Part shown: positions 31,348-40,339 of the stretch, one piece after another
How positions within the stretch are numbered: the first letter of the stretch is position 1
How the letters are laid out: each line of letters starts with the position of its first letter
Origin: Candidatus Rokuibacteriota bacterium
GTDB lineage: Bacteria > Methylomirabilota > Methylomirabilia > Rokubacteriales > CSP1-6
Direction: 5' to 3'
Length of the DNA: 43,116 nt
Assembly (NCBI GenBank): GCA_003220265.1
Contig: QHRW01000128.1
Coordinates: 1 to 43,116, forward strand
Position numbers and translations under genes: made by a program
Notes under the pieces: generated by a model
What the model was told of the DNA's origin: nothing
Databases searched by the model: none
Seen by the model: the letters and a program-made list of their open reading frames with translations, nothing else

Positions 31348-33065
31348 GCCGTCCTCCGGCGCGCGCGCAATGCCGCCGTGGCGATCTCGTCGATCTGATC
31401 GTCGACGATGACGACGCCGTACTCCTCGCGCGCGGCGTCTCTCGATACATAGTCGTCGAGGACGTCCTCCCGCACGCGCGCGGGGTCACGCGTGAGCGGA
31501 TGGCCGTAGCCGCCGGCACCCGACTGCTGGAAGGATATGACGTCGCCGTAGGCGAACTCGCGCGACTGCTTGCCGTGCACGATCTGCTCGTCGGGGCCAG
31601 GGTTGATCACCGTCCGCGCCAAGCGGCCCGGCTTGCCGCCGAAGATGCCATATGGCGCGAAGCGCTGGCGCTCGGACAGGTTGGTCAGCTTGCCCTCGTC
31701 GGCCAGGAAGCGCAGGTCGCGCCGGATGCCGCAGCCGCCGCGGTACGTGCCGGCGCCGGCCGAGTCGCGGATGAACCCGAAGTGCTCGACCACGATCGGC
31801 TGCGCCGCCTCCTGCGCCTCCACCGGGATGTTCGAGGCGTTGAAAGCCCATCCCATCCCGTCGCAGCCGTCGCGCGTGGCGCGGCCGCCGGTGCCGGAGA
31901 TCACCAGTTCGTAGGCGACGAAGCGCCGGTTGCGCGCGCGGTCCCAGCCGCCGAACGTGGGATTCGCGAAGTGCGAGGCGGCCGCCGCCACGCGCTCGGG
32001 CAAGGCGGGTGCCAGCGCGCCCAGCACGGACTCGAACACGCGATAGGAGATGATCGCGCGCGGGCCGCCCCCCGCGGGCGGGCGAGGGTTGAGGAACGAG
32101 CCTTCGGGCGCGGTCACCGTGACCGGCCGCAGCGCGCCCTCGTTCATCGGACCGAGCGGGTCGGTCAGGCACTTGATGGCCGCGTACGAGTACGAGCGCG
32201 TGTAGTTGATGTAGGAGTTCATGCCCGACGGCGTCTGCGGGCTCGAGCCCGCGTAGTCGATGGTGACGCCGTCGCCGGCCACGGTGACGGTGACGTGCAC
32301 GCGCAGCGGCTCGGTGCCCGGCCCGTAGTCGTCCAGGAAGTCCTCGAACGTGTAGACGCCGTCGGGGATCTTCGCGATGGCCGCCCGCACGTTCGCCTCG
32401 CTGCGCGCGATGATCTCGTCCATCGCCGCCCGCACGGTGGCGCGGCCGTAGCGCTGGGCCAGCTCGATCAATCGCAGCTCGCCCACGCGCAGCGCGCTGC
32501 GCTGGGCCCGCAGGTCGCCGAGGACCTTCTCGGGCGTCCGCGTGTTGGCGGCGATGATGCCCACCACGCCGGCGTCCTCCTCGTAGTGGCGCCAGACTTT
32601 CGTGGGTGGAATGCGCAGGCCTTCCTGGAAATAGTCGAAGATCCCCTCGACGCCCTGGCTGCCCGGCCGTGAGCCGCCCACGTCCGTCTGGTGGACGATG
32701 TTGACGGTGAACCCGATCAGCGCGCCCTCGTGGAAGGCCGGCTGTGTGACGAAGAAGTCGGGGAAGTGGCCGGAGCCGAGGAGCGGATCGTTGAGGAGGA
32801 TGGCGTCGCCCGGGCGCAGCGTCTCGACGGGATGGGCGGCGAGCGCATTGCGCACCGCCGCCGACATCGCGCCCATGTGGCCGGGTGAGTAGGGCCCCTG
32901 GGCGACCATGCGTCCCTCGGGATCGAAGACGGCCACGGAGAAGTCCTGCCCCTCGCGCGCCTGCTCGGAGTACGCCGTCTTGTGCACCGTGGTCCCGACC
33001 TCGACGGCGATCGACTGCAGCGCGCCCCACACCACGCCCAGCGTGATGGGGTCGAGCGCGCTCAT
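31344..33065 (-). CDS. hyuB: Hydantoinase B/oxoprolinase-family subunit
   Basis: A 573-residue subunit of the ATP-dependent hydantoinase/oxoprolinase/carboxylase family. Blocks include ITLGVVWGALQSIAVEVGTTVHKTAYSEQAREGQDFS, VAQGPYSPGHMGAMS, LLNDPLLGSGHFPDFFVTQP, and the Gly-rich GGSRPGS and GAGTYRGGCGIRRD. With HyuA it would open a lactam or hydantoin ring, or carboxylate a ketone, at the cost of ATP. ATG 33065 overlaps hyuA (ATGA). No third subunit of the acetone/acetophenone carboxylase type is present, which favours an amidase role. Confidence 0.9.
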   Translation of the reverse strand: MSALDPITLGVVWGALQSIAVEVGTTVHKTAYSEQAREGQDFSVAVFDPEGRMVAQGPYSPGHMGAMSAAVRNALAAHPVETLRPGDAILLNDPLLGSGHFPDFFVTQPAFHEGALIGFTVNIVHQTDVGGSRPGSQGVEGIFDYFQEGLRIPPTKVWRHYEEDAGVVGIIAANTRTPEKVLGDLRAQRSALRVGELRLIELAQRYGRATVRAAMDEIIARSEANVRAAIAKIPDGVYTFEDFLDDYGPGTEPLRVHVTVTVAGDGVTIDYAGSSPQTPSGMNSYINYTRSYSYAAIKCLTDPLGPMNEGALRPVTVTAPEGSFLNPRPPAGGGPRAIISYRVFESVLGALAPALPERVAAAASHFANPTFGGWDRARNRRFVAYELVISGTGGRATRDGCDGMGWAFNASNIPVEAQEAAQPIVVEHFGFIRDSAGAGTYRGGCGIRRDLRFLADEGKLTNLSERQRFAPYGIFGGKPGRLARTVINPGPDEQIVHGKQSREFAYGDVISFQQSGAGGYGHPLTRDPARVREDVLDDYVSRDAAREEYGVVIVDDQIDEIATAALRARRRTA

Positions 33066-35131
33066 CGGGCCGGAAGCTCCACGATCAGGTTGGCGTACTC
33101 GTCGACCGTCGCGACGACGCCAGGGGGCAGCACGGAGGTGGACTCGCGCTCCTCGACGATCGCGGGGCCGGCGAGCTGCAGGCCGGCGGCGAGCTTGTAG
33201 CGATCGTAGATCGGGCAATCCACCCAGCCGCCGGCCTCCGGAAAATACGCGCGCCGCCGGCCCTTGAGGCCGCCGGCGGCCGGCGTGCTCGCGGCCTTGG
33301 CCAGCGTCACGCGCGGCGCGCCGCCGACGGCCGAGAGCTTCCACGTCACCACCTCCACCGGCTCGCGCGGCTGCGCGTAGCCGTAGCGGGCGGCGTAGAT
33401 CTCGTCGAACGACGCCCGCACGCGCGCCAGCGCGGCGGCGTCGAGCCGTCCCGACGGCACCGGCACGGTCAGCTCGAAGCCCTGGCCCACGTAGCGCGCG
33501 TCCACCGAGCGCGTGACCGTGATGGCGCCCGCCGCGGCCGATTCGCGCACGACGTCCAGCGCCTGCGTCGCCATCTCCGCGTACATCGTGTCGAGGCGCG
33601 CCGGCTCCAGCGCGTCGAGGCGGCGCACGTACGTGCGCGCGACGTCGAAGCGCACCTCCGCGGCGAGCAGGCCGATGGCCGCCGTCACCCCCGCCGCGGC
33701 CGGCAGGATCAGGCGCGGGATGCCGAGGGCCTGGGCCAGCCGGCAGCCGTGCACGGGCCCGCAGCCGCCGAAGGCGACCAGCGTGAGCGCGCGCGGGTCG
33801 CGGCCGCGCTCGATCGAGACCACGCGAGTGGCCAGCTCCATGTTGGTGTTGACGATCGTGTGGATGCCCCACGCCGCGTCCTCGAGCGACAGGCCGAGCG
33901 GACGGCCGACCCGCTCCTCGATCGCGCGCGCGGCGGCGCCGAGGTGAAGCCGCATGCTGCCGCCGGCGAAGTACTCGGGATTGAGATAGCCCAGCGCGAG
34001 ATTGGCGTCGGTGACGGTGGGCTCCGTGCCGCCGCGGCCATAGCAGACGGGGCCCGGCGTGGAGGACGCGCTCTGGGGGCCCACGGCGATCACGCCGAGC
34101 GCGGCGCGCGCGATGGAGCCGCCGCCGGCGCCGATCTCGACGAGGTCGATGGCCTGGATGTTCATCGGCAGCCCGCTGCCCGGCGCGTTGTTCACGCGGT
34201 GCAGCTCGAAGGCCGTCGTCGTGAAGGGCCGGCCGTTCTCGATCAGCGCCAGCTTGGCCGTGGTGCCGCCCATGTCGAACGCGATGAGGTCCCGATGGCC
34301 CGTCAGCTCGCCGTACACGGCGGCCATCAGCGCGCCCGCCGCCGGCCCCGACTCGATCATCCGCACGGGGTAGCGCTCCATCGCCTCCGCCGTCGCCACC
34401 CCGCCCGAGGACTGCATGACGAACAGGCGGCCGCGGTAGCCGCGCGCGCCGAGCGCCGCCTGCAGGCCCTTCAGGTACGCGCGGACCGCCGTCATCACGT
34501 AGGCGTTGACCACGGTCGTGGAGCTGCGCTCGTACTCGCGGAAGGTCGGCGACACCTCGTGCGAGAGCGTGACGGTGAGCTGCGGCGCCTCCTCGGCCGC
34601 CAGCGCGGCCAGGCGCTTTTCGTGCTCGGGATTGAGATAGGCGTGCAGCAGGCAGACGGCCAGCGTGGTGACGCCGCGGGCCGTGAGCTCGCGGATCGCG
34701 CGGCGCGCGTCCGCCTCGTCGAGCGGCGTGCGCACCGAGCCGTCGGCCAGCACGCGCTCGGTCACCTCGCCGATGAGGCGGCGGGGAACGAGCGGCGGCG
34801 GCTTCTCGATTTGCAAGTCGTAGACCTGGTAGCGCTTCTCGCGGCCGATGATGAGCACGTCGCGAAAGCCTCGCGTGGTGAGCAGGCCAACACCGCGCGC
34901 CTTGCGCTCGATGACCACATTGGAGCCGAGCGTGGTGCCGTGCACGGCCTGGACCAGCTCGGCCCACGGCACGCCGGCGCGCTCCGCCAGCTCGTCGAGC
35001 CCCTCGAGGCACGCGGCGGAGGGATCGGGATACGTCGTCAGCCGCTTGGCCGTGGTCAGCTCGCCCGAGGGCGCCTGCAGCACGAAATCGGTAAACGTCC
35101 CCCCGACGTCGAAGCCCACGCGGTACGACAC
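33062..35131 (-). CDS. hyuA: Hydantoinase A/oxoprolinase-family subunit
   Basis: A 689-residue ATP-binding subunit with the actin/hexokinase-type phosphate loops: DVGGTFTDFV (residues about 8-17) and AFDMGGTTAKLAL (about residue 280). Other blocks are HGTTLGSNVVIERK, SHEVSPTFREYERSSTTVVNAYV, and FGGCGPVHGC. The length fits hydantoinase and caprolactamase A subunits. GTG 35131 starts 5 bases after the regulator stop. Partner of hyuB; substrate unknown. Confidence 0.9.
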   Translation of the reverse strand: MSYRVGFDVGGTFTDFVLQAPSGELTTAKRLTTYPDPSAACLEGLDELAERAGVPWAELVQAVHGTTLGSNVVIERKARGVGLLTTRGFRDVLIIGREKRYQVYDLQIEKPPPLVPRRLIGEVTERVLADGSVRTPLDEADARRAIRELTARGVTTLAVCLLHAYLNPEHEKRLAALAAEEAPQLTVTLSHEVSPTFREYERSSTTVVNAYVMTAVRAYLKGLQAALGARGYRGRLFVMQSSGGVATAEAMERYPVRMIESGPAAGALMAAVYGELTGHRDLIAFDMGGTTAKLALIENGRPFTTTAFELHRVNNAPGSGLPMNIQAIDLVEIGAGGGSIARAALGVIAVGPQSASSTPGPVCYGRGGTEPTVTDANLALGYLNPEYFAGGSMRLHLGAAARAIEERVGRPLGLSLEDAAWGIHTIVNTNMELATRVVSIERGRDPRALTLVAFGGCGPVHGCRLAQALGIPRLILPAAAGVTAAIGLLAAEVRFDVARTYVRRLDALEPARLDTMYAEMATQALDVVRESAAAGAITVTRSVDARYVGQGFELTVPVPSGRLDAAALARVRASFDEIYAARYGYAQPREPVEVVTWKLSAVGGAPRVTLAKAASTPAAGGLKGRRRAYFPEAGGWVDCPIYDRYKLAAGLQLAGPAIVEERESTSVLPPGVVATVDEYANLIVELPAR

Positions 35132-35136
35132 GAAGC

Positions 35137-35862
35137 TCAGCTCCGGCGCTCGGAGCGCGAGAGCCCGACGCGATACGGATAGCGGCGCCCCGTCTGGTAC
35201 GTCAGCGCGTACTCGACGGGCTCGCCGGTGGCGGCAAAGTAGATGCGCTCGAAGAGCAGCAGCGGCGAGCGCGGGCGGATCTGCAGCAGCTCGGCCACCG
35301 AGCGCGGCGCCAGGGCGGCGTCCACCGTCTGCTCGAGGAACTTGATCTGGCTGCCGATGTGCCGCTCGATCAGCGCGAGGAGCGAGGTGTTGGAGATGTC
35401 CTCGTCCACGATGGTGGCGCCGATCGCGGGGGGCAGCCACACGGTCACGTGCTGGAAGGGGCCGCTGTCGGCGTGGCGGACCCCGGACACGCGGTAGGCG
35501 CTGGAGCCGGGCGGCAGCCGCAGCGCCTGCGCGATGTTGGCCGGCACGGGCGCCATCTCGCGGCCCACCGGCTTGAACCAGGTCTCGCCGCCCAGCGCCA
35601 TCATGTCGTCGATGGAGCCGATCACGCGCAGCCGCCGGTCGTTACCGGCCGCCGCGGTGGCGAAGGTGCCGCGGCCGGCGTGCCGGTAGAGCCGGCCTTC
35701 CTGCACCAGGACGTCCAGGGCCTGGCGCACGGTGGGACGGCTGACCCGGAACTTCGCACACAGCGCGTGCTCGGACGGGATCCGCTCGCCCTCGCCCTTG
35801 AGGTCGCGACGGAGCGCCTCGGCGATCTGGAGATAGCGCGGGATGCCGGGCCGGAAGTTCAC
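35137..35862 (-). CDS. GntR-family regulator, HutC subfamily
   Basis: A 241-residue repressor-type regulator. Residues about 5-70 form a winged helix-turn-helix (RIPSEHALCAKFRVSRPTVRQALDVL), and residues about 80-235 a UTRA ligand-binding domain (YRVSGVRHADSGPFQHVTVWLP; LLLFERIYFAATGEPVEYALTYQTGRRY). It heads the long minus-strand gene series and has a palindromic site over its own promoter, so it probably represses the series until a pathway ligand binds. Start GTG 35862, with GGAGG 11 bases upstream. Confidence 0.9.
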   Translation of the reverse strand: MNFRPGIPRYLQIAEALRRDLKGEGERIPSEHALCAKFRVSRPTVRQALDVLVQEGRLYRHAGRGTFATAAAGNDRRLRVIGSIDDMMALGGETWFKPVGREMAPVPANIAQALRLPPGSSAYRVSGVRHADSGPFQHVTVWLPPAIGATIVDEDISNTSLLALIERHIGSQIKFLEQTVDAALAPRSVAELLQIRPRSPLLLFERIYFAATGEPVEYALTYQTGRRYPYRVGLSRSERRS

Positions 35863-35886
35863 CGTTGAAGTGCCCTCCGCTGTCAG

Positions 35887-35900
35887 GATGTCTGGACATC
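35887..35900 (-). promoter_or_regulatory. Likely GntR operator over the catabolic promoter
   Basis: GATGTC TG GACATC is a perfect 6-2-6 palindrome. It overlaps the -10 element at 35898-35903 and lies 25 bases before the regulator start. The position and symmetry fit autoregulation by the dimeric GntR/HutC protein. Confidence 0.6.
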
Positions 35901-35926
35901 TAACACCCGGTCAGCGGCGGAGTCAA
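35898..35926 (-). promoter_or_regulatory. Promoter of the gntR-hyuA-hyuB series
   Basis: On the minus strand TTGACT (35926-35921) and TTAGAT (35903-35898) are 17 bases apart. The -35 matches 5 of 6 consensus positions, the -10 only 3 of 6. Its overlap with the palindrome supports a repressible promoter. Confidence 0.5.
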
Positions 35927-35990
35927 ACTTCCGGGGGCGACGGCCCACGAGCTTCCCCGGTGACCGTGAGGCAGTTGACGGCCACCAGGG

Positions 35991-36028
35991 GAGCCGGGGA
36001 TTGCCGGAATCCCGGCAGTCCCCGGCTC
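35991..36028 (-). terminator. Long hairpin after the PxKF pseudogene
   Basis: A 17-bp stem with one mismatch (35991-36007 with 36012-36028) and a 4-base loop starts at the probable TGA of the broken gene (36027). No U-run follows. It likely ends or insulates transcription before the gntR promoter. Confidence 0.5.
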
Positions 36029-36814
36029 AGCTCTTGTCACCGCCATGTGCCTCAGCGTGTCGATCGTCCTCACGGCGACCGTATAGCAGCCGGCGGCCAG
36101 ACCGGTCGTCTTCGAGTTGAACACGAACTGATGGGAGGTCGCGTCGAACCGCAACATCGTGCCGCCGGTGGCGGCGGCGTCTTGCCAGATGTCCCCCGAC
36201 GTCGCCGAGCAACTCGCGCTGCGGGCGACTTCGATGTCGGCGACCACGGATGTGTCGGTGATCAGATTGCCTCTCGAGTCGAGGATCTGGAACTTGAGCG
36301 GAACGGTGCTGCCGCCCTTGACGGTCGTCGTGCCCGGGCCCAGGGGCGGCGCGAAGCCGATGAACGTGTAGACGGCGACGACCTTGTAGACACGGGGGGC
36401 GCCACGTTGCCGGCGTTGTCCACGGCGCCGGCGCAGGTGGCGGTGATCGGGCCGACGCCGCTGGTGTCGCCGCCGGTGATCTGCAGCGTGGCCGGCGTCC
36501 TCACCCCTGACTCGGCATCGGTCGTGGCGCACCCCGCCGCCGGCACCGCGCCGAGCGGGTAGACGGCGCCCTCGATGACGCCGGTGACGCTGACGGTCGG
36601 CGGGTTGTGATCGGCTGGCTCTTGGGGTTCTCACCAAGGGGACCGCTGTGCAGGGACAGCGTGAACGCGTGTCGGGCACCGAGTGGTGCCCGCCGCCGAC
36701 CACGAAGTCCATCGGCGAGTTGCCGTTCGCGCCCTGACCGTCGGAGACGATTGTGACACCGGCGATGAGCGCGACAATTGCCACGAACACGATGCCGAGC
36801 GGTCCTGTGTTCAT
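36027..36814 (-). pseudogene. Frameshifted secreted protein with a PxKF domain
   Basis: ATG 36814 begins a signal peptide (GIVFVAIVALIAGVTIV). The text then moves through three frames: SPMDFVVGGGHHSVPDTR, then FTLSLHSGPLGENPKSQPITTR near 36660, then VTGVIEGAVYPLGAVPAAGC and ITGGDTSGVGPITATCAG from about 36600, then VYKVVAVYTFIGFAPPLGP with TVKGGSTVPLKFQI from about 36393. The last part is a PxKF-type domain seen in bacterial surface proteins. A further change near 36045 would give the stop at 36027. At least three single-base losses are needed, so no intact protein is made unless the sequence has errors. Confidence 0.7.
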
Positions 36815-36918
36815 CGAAGCCGTCGAGGCGTTAGCGAATCGTCAGAGGCCGGCGGAGCGGCGGACAGACCACGACGGAACTAGCGATGTCGCTTCAGGAT
36901 CTCCGATCGAGGCGAGGA

Positions 36919-36951
36919 GGCGGCGCAGGGCAGGGCGTGCCCTGCGCCGCC
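36919..36951 (-). terminator. Strong hairpin after the Asn-rich protein gene
   Basis: A perfect 14-bp GC-rich stem (36919-36932 with 36938-36951) with a 5-base loop lies 28 bases past the stop of the gene at 36979. No U-run is present. A probable transcript end or stabilising structure. Confidence 0.5.
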
Positions 36952-36978
36952 GGGGTGCTGGCTACCTAGCGGAAGTGC

Positions 36979-37824
36979 TTACCGCTGCTTGTCGCGGGCG
37001 TTGTCGCGGCCGTGCTGGCCGTGCTGACCGGCGGCGTCATCCGCGCGATCGAGGCCCGTCTTCTTGTCGCCCTTGTCCATGTTGTCCTGGTCGAGCTTGT
37101 CCTTGTCGTCACCCATCCGCGGGCTGGCCGACGGCTGGTCCTGATTGGTGTTCAGGTTCGTGTTCTGGTTGGTGTTGACGTTCGTGTTGGTGTTGCTGTT
37201 GTCGTTGGCGTTGATCGAGCCGCTCGCGCCGCCGCCGGTGGTAGCGCCGGGGCAGGAGCACTGGCCGCCGACCGCCGCGCCGCTGGTGGAGCCGCTGACG
37301 GCAGTCGAGTCACTGCCGCTGCTCACGCCGCCGGAGACGCCGGTGCTCGGCGAGGCGCTGACACCGCCGCTCACGCCGGGAGCGCTCACGCTGCCGCTGA
37401 CGCCCGTGTTGGCGTTGTCATTCACGTTCGTGTTGTTGTTGACGTTGGTGTTCGTGTTGGCGTTGCTGTCGGCGCGGCCGGACGTCGAGGGGCTGGCGCT
37501 CGGGCTCGACGTCGCGTTCTGATCGCTCGTCGTCGCCTGGGTGCCGGAGCCCACGTTCGTGGAGCTCGACTGGTTGGTGGTCGTCGTCTGGTCACCGGAG
37601 CCGACGTTCGAGCTGCTGTTCTGGTTGCCCGTGCCGATGTTCGTGCTCGGGCTCACGTTCGTGTTCGGGCTGATGTTGGGGCTGATCGTGTAGGACGAGC
37701 CGCTGCTGGACGGGCTCTGCGTCTGCCCGGACGTCGTCGCCGGATCGGCGGCCAGTGCCGGCCCCACACCGATGACGACCGCCGCCAGCGAGAACCCTGC
37801 GAACCGCGTGAAGCCGTATCTCAT
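36979..37824 (-). CDS. Secreted Asn/Ser/Thr-rich repeat protein
   Basis: A 281-residue protein with a signal peptide (residues 1-25, ending ALAADP) and a mature part of low complexity. Residues about 30-110 carry NTNVSPSTN, SSSNVGSGDQ and SSTNVGSGTQ units; 117-140 and 205-235 are runs of NTNVN/NTN; 140-190 are Gly/Val/Ser repeats (GVSGGVSASPS). One CSC pair is in the middle, and the last 50 residues are highly charged (DDKDKLDQDNMDKGDKK). It is probably disordered or repetitive, and exported. Function unknown; matrix, adhesion or amyloid-like roles are possible. Confidence 0.75.
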   Translation of the reverse strand: MRYGFTRFAGFSLAAVVIGVGPALAADPATTSGQTQSPSSSGSSYTISPNISPNTNVSPSTNIGTGNQNSSSNVGSGDQTTTTNQSSSTNVGSGTQATTSDQNATSSPSASPSTSGRADSNANTNTNVNNNTNVNDNANTGVSGSVSAPGVSGGVSASPSTGVSGGVSSGSDSTAVSGSTSGAAVGGQCSCPGATTGGGASGSINANDNSNTNTNVNTNQNTNLNTNQDQPSASPRMGDDKDKLDQDNMDKGDKKTGLDRADDAAGQHGQHGRDNARDKQR

Positions 37825-37930
37825 GTCTTCCCCTCCGTGGGTAGTGAGTTCACCTCACGAAAGGTTGCAGGCGCGATGCCACCGGGCTTCGACGCCGGCG
37901 ATTCCAAACACTACAACGACGCGCGCTCGG

Positions 37931-39091
37931 CTAGCGGCCGGCGAGGAGATCGCGAGCGATGACGACACGCTGGATCTGGTTGGTGCCCTCGTAGATCTGC
38001 GTGATCTTGGCGTCGCGCATGAAGCGCTCCACCGGGTACTCGCGCGTGTAGCCGTAGCCGCCGAAGACCTGCACGGCGTCGGTGGCCACGCGCATGGCGG
38101 CGTCGGCGGCGAAGCACTTGGCCATGGACGCCTCCAGCGCGGTGCCGGTGACGCCGTGATCGACCAGCGCGGCGGCGTGATGCACCATGAGCCGCGCGCC
38201 GTGCACCTGCATCGCCATGTCGGCCAGCATGAACTGCACGCCCTGGAAGTCGGCGATGGGGCGGTCGAACTGCCGCCGCTCCTTGGCGTACTCGACGGCG
38301 GCGTCGAGCGCGGCCTGGGCGATGCCGACGGCCTGGGCGCCGACGGCCGGCCGCGAGCGGTCGAGCGCGCCGAGCGCCACGCGGAATCCCTGGCCCTCCT
38401 CGCCCAGCCGGTTTTCCACCGGGACCTCGCAGTCGCTCAGGTGGATGGCGACCGTCGGTGAGCCGCGGATGCCCATCTTGCGCTCGAGCTTGCCGAGCGC
38501 GAAGCCGGGAAACGTCGGCTCCACGAGGAACGCGGTCACGCCCTTGTGGCCCCTGGCGCGATCGACGGTGGCGAACAGCGTGAGGACGCCGGCGTGGCTG
38601 CCGTTGGTCACCCACATCTTGGTGCCGTTGAGCAGGTAGCGGTCGCCCTTGCGCACCGCGGTGGTCGTCATGCTCGCGGCGTCGGAGCCGGCGCCGGGCT
38701 CGGAGATCGACAGCGCCGCCGTGATCGCGCCGGAGGCGAGCCGCGGCAGATAGCGCTGCTTCTGCGCCGCGGTGCCGTGCGCCACGATCGGGTAACCGGC
38801 CGCGTACTGCACGAGATAGATCACGGCGCTGGAGGCGCACGCCCATGCGATCTCCTCCACCGCCAGGCAGAAGGCGAGCGCGCCGAGGCCGGCGCCACCG
38901 TGGGCCTCGGGGATGTAGAGGCCCATGAGCCCGGCGCGCCCGAGATGCTCGAACGAGTGGGAGGGATAGAGCTCGCCCTCGTCGACGGCGGCCGCCCGCG
39001 GCGCGATCTGCTCGCGCGCGATCGCGCGCGTGAGCGCGCGTGTCTGCCGCTCGTCGTCGGAGAGAAGAAAATCGTCGCGCATGGCGCCCAT
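37931..39091 (-). CDS. Acyl-CoA dehydrogenase
   Basis: A 386-residue flavoenzyme with all usual features: SISEPGAGSDAASM, YLLNGTKMWVTNGSHA, ADMAMQVHGARLMV, VFGGYGYTREYPVERFMRDAK, and the catalytic Glu in IYEGTNQIQR near residue 370. It oxidises short- or branched-chain acyl-CoA and passes electrons to ETF. ATG 39091 or 39082 may be the start; both have weak ribosome sites. It appears to be a single gene, unlike the ACAD in the hyu series. Confidence 0.9.
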   Translation of the reverse strand: MGAMRDDFLLSDDERQTRALTRAIAREQIAPRAAAVDEGELYPSHSFEHLGRAGLMGLYIPEAHGGAGLGALAFCLAVEEIAWACASSAVIYLVQYAAGYPIVAHGTAAQKQRYLPRLASGAITAALSISEPGAGSDAASMTTTAVRKGDRYLLNGTKMWVTNGSHAGVLTLFATVDRARGHKGVTAFLVEPTFPGFALGKLERKMGIRGSPTVAIHLSDCEVPVENRLGEEGQGFRVALGALDRSRPAVGAQAVGIAQAALDAAVEYAKERRQFDRPIADFQGVQFMLADMAMQVHGARLMVHHAAALVDHGVTGTALEASMAKCFAADAAMRVATDAVQVFGGYGYTREYPVERFMRDAKITQIYEGTNQIQRVVIARDLLAGR

Positions 39092-39188
39092 TATCCACGG
39101 TCGTGGAAGGGCTTGACGCTCGCGCGGTTTCTGGCCGATCATCCCGGCACGCCGCGATCCCCCGCCCGTACGACCAGAGGAGGCGTGC

Positions 39189-40337
39189 ATGCCCAGCATC
39201 CGCACCAAGAAGCGGCTCGTTGCCGTCGTCACCGTGGCCGTCGTCGTCTGCGCGGCCGGTCTCTACGCGCTCGCCCAGCAGCCCTACCAGCTCGCGCCGA
39301 TGGACGAGGCCAAGCGCGATCGCGCGGTGTCGGTGGGCGGCGGCAAGTACCACGTGCTGCCCGCCACGCTGCAGACCACGCAGTGGGGCTGGCTCGATCC
39401 GGCCGAGCCGCCCAAGGTCACCATCAACTCCGGCGACACGGTGGCGATCGAGACGATGATGCACGCCCACAACGCGATCCAGCCCGGCACCACGATGGAC
39501 GACATCGTGAAGCTGCGGCTGGCCAATCCCGGCGGCGGGCCCCACTCGATGACAGGCCCGGTGTACGTCAACAACGCCGAGCCCGGCGACACGCTGGAGA
39601 TCCGCATCAAGAAGATCGTGCCCAAGGCGTTCGCGACCAACTTCCACCTGCCCGGCGCGCAGTTCCCCACCGTGGGCCTGCTCGCGCCCGAGTTCCCGCA
39701 GGGCTTCGTGCGCTACTACTACCTGGACCTCGACAAGAAGCAGGCGGAGTTCAAGCCCGGCGTGGTCATCGACCTGCAGCCGTTCCCGGGCACGATCGCG
39801 GTCGGGCCCGATCCCAACGAGCCGAAGGAGAAGTCGGGCCCGCCCATCAAGGACGCCAAGGGACGGACGAGCACGCTGCGGCCGTGGAAGAACGGCTCCA
39901 ACATGGACCTCAACGAGCTGCAGGAAGGCTCGATCCTGTACCTGCCGGTGTTCGTCAAGGGCGCCCTCATCTGGACGGGCGACTCGCACTGCCGCCAGGG
40001 CAACGGCGAGGTCAGCCTCACCGCGCTCGAGTGCGCGTATCGCGAGATCGTGCTGCAGGCGATCGTCCACAAGGGCATGAAGACGGAGTGGCCGCGCGCG
40101 GAGACGGCCACCCACTGGATCATGATGGGCTTCGACGAGGACCTGAACGAGGCGATGAAGATCGCCACCCGCGAGGCCGTGAGCTTTTTGGCCACGACGC
40201 AGAAGATCGTGCCGATGAGCCGCGACGAGGCCTACGCGCTCACCTCGATGGTCGGCGACTGCCGCGTGACGCAGGTGGTGGACGTGCGCAAGGGCGTGCA
40301 CTGCATGATCCCGAAGTCGATCTTCGCCAAGAAATAG
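39189..40337 (+). CDS. Exported acetamidase/formamidase-family protein
   Basis: A 382-residue FmdA/AmdA-family hydrolase, which splits small amides to acid and ammonia. Family blocks: VTINSGDTVAIETMMHAH, GGPHSMTGPVYVNNAEPGDTLEIRI, LYLPVFVKGALIWTGDSHCRQGNGEV, and YALTSMVGDCRVTQVVD. Residues 7-29 form a hydrophobic signal (VAVVTVAVVVCAAGLYALAQQ), which is unusual because most members are cytosolic. ATG follows GAGGAGG. The metal-transport genes begin 2 bases after its stop and may be co-transcribed. Confidence 0.88.
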   Translation: MPSIRTKKRLVAVVTVAVVVCAAGLYALAQQPYQLAPMDEAKRDRAVSVGGGKYHVLPATLQTTQWGWLDPAEPPKVTINSGDTVAIETMMHAHNAIQPGTTMDDIVKLRLANPGGGPHSMTGPVYVNNAEPGDTLEIRIKKIVPKAFATNFHLPGAQFPTVGLLAPEFPQGFVRYYYLDLDKKQAEFKPGVVIDLQPFPGTIAVGPDPNEPKEKSGPPIKDAKGRTSTLRPWKNGSNMDLNELQEGSILYLPVFVKGALIWTGDSHCRQGNGEVSLTALECAYREIVLQAIVHKGMKTEWPRAETATHWIMMGFDEDLNEAMKIATREAVSFLATTQKIVPMSRDEAYALTSMVGDCRVTQVVDVRKGVHCMIPKSIFAKK

Positions 40338-40339
40338 TC

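Noticed and set aside
31344..35012. Possible single 1222-residue HyuB fusion
   Set aside because: The upstream part of this frame runs inside hyuA in another frame and is Arg-rich noise; HyuB has a proper ATG at 33065 overlapping the hyuA stop.
31344..35131. Acetone or acetophenone carboxylase
   Set aside because: HyuA/HyuB belong to the same superfamily, but the extra small subunits of those carboxylases are absent and amidase-type neighbours favour ring or amide opening. Not excluded by sequence alone.
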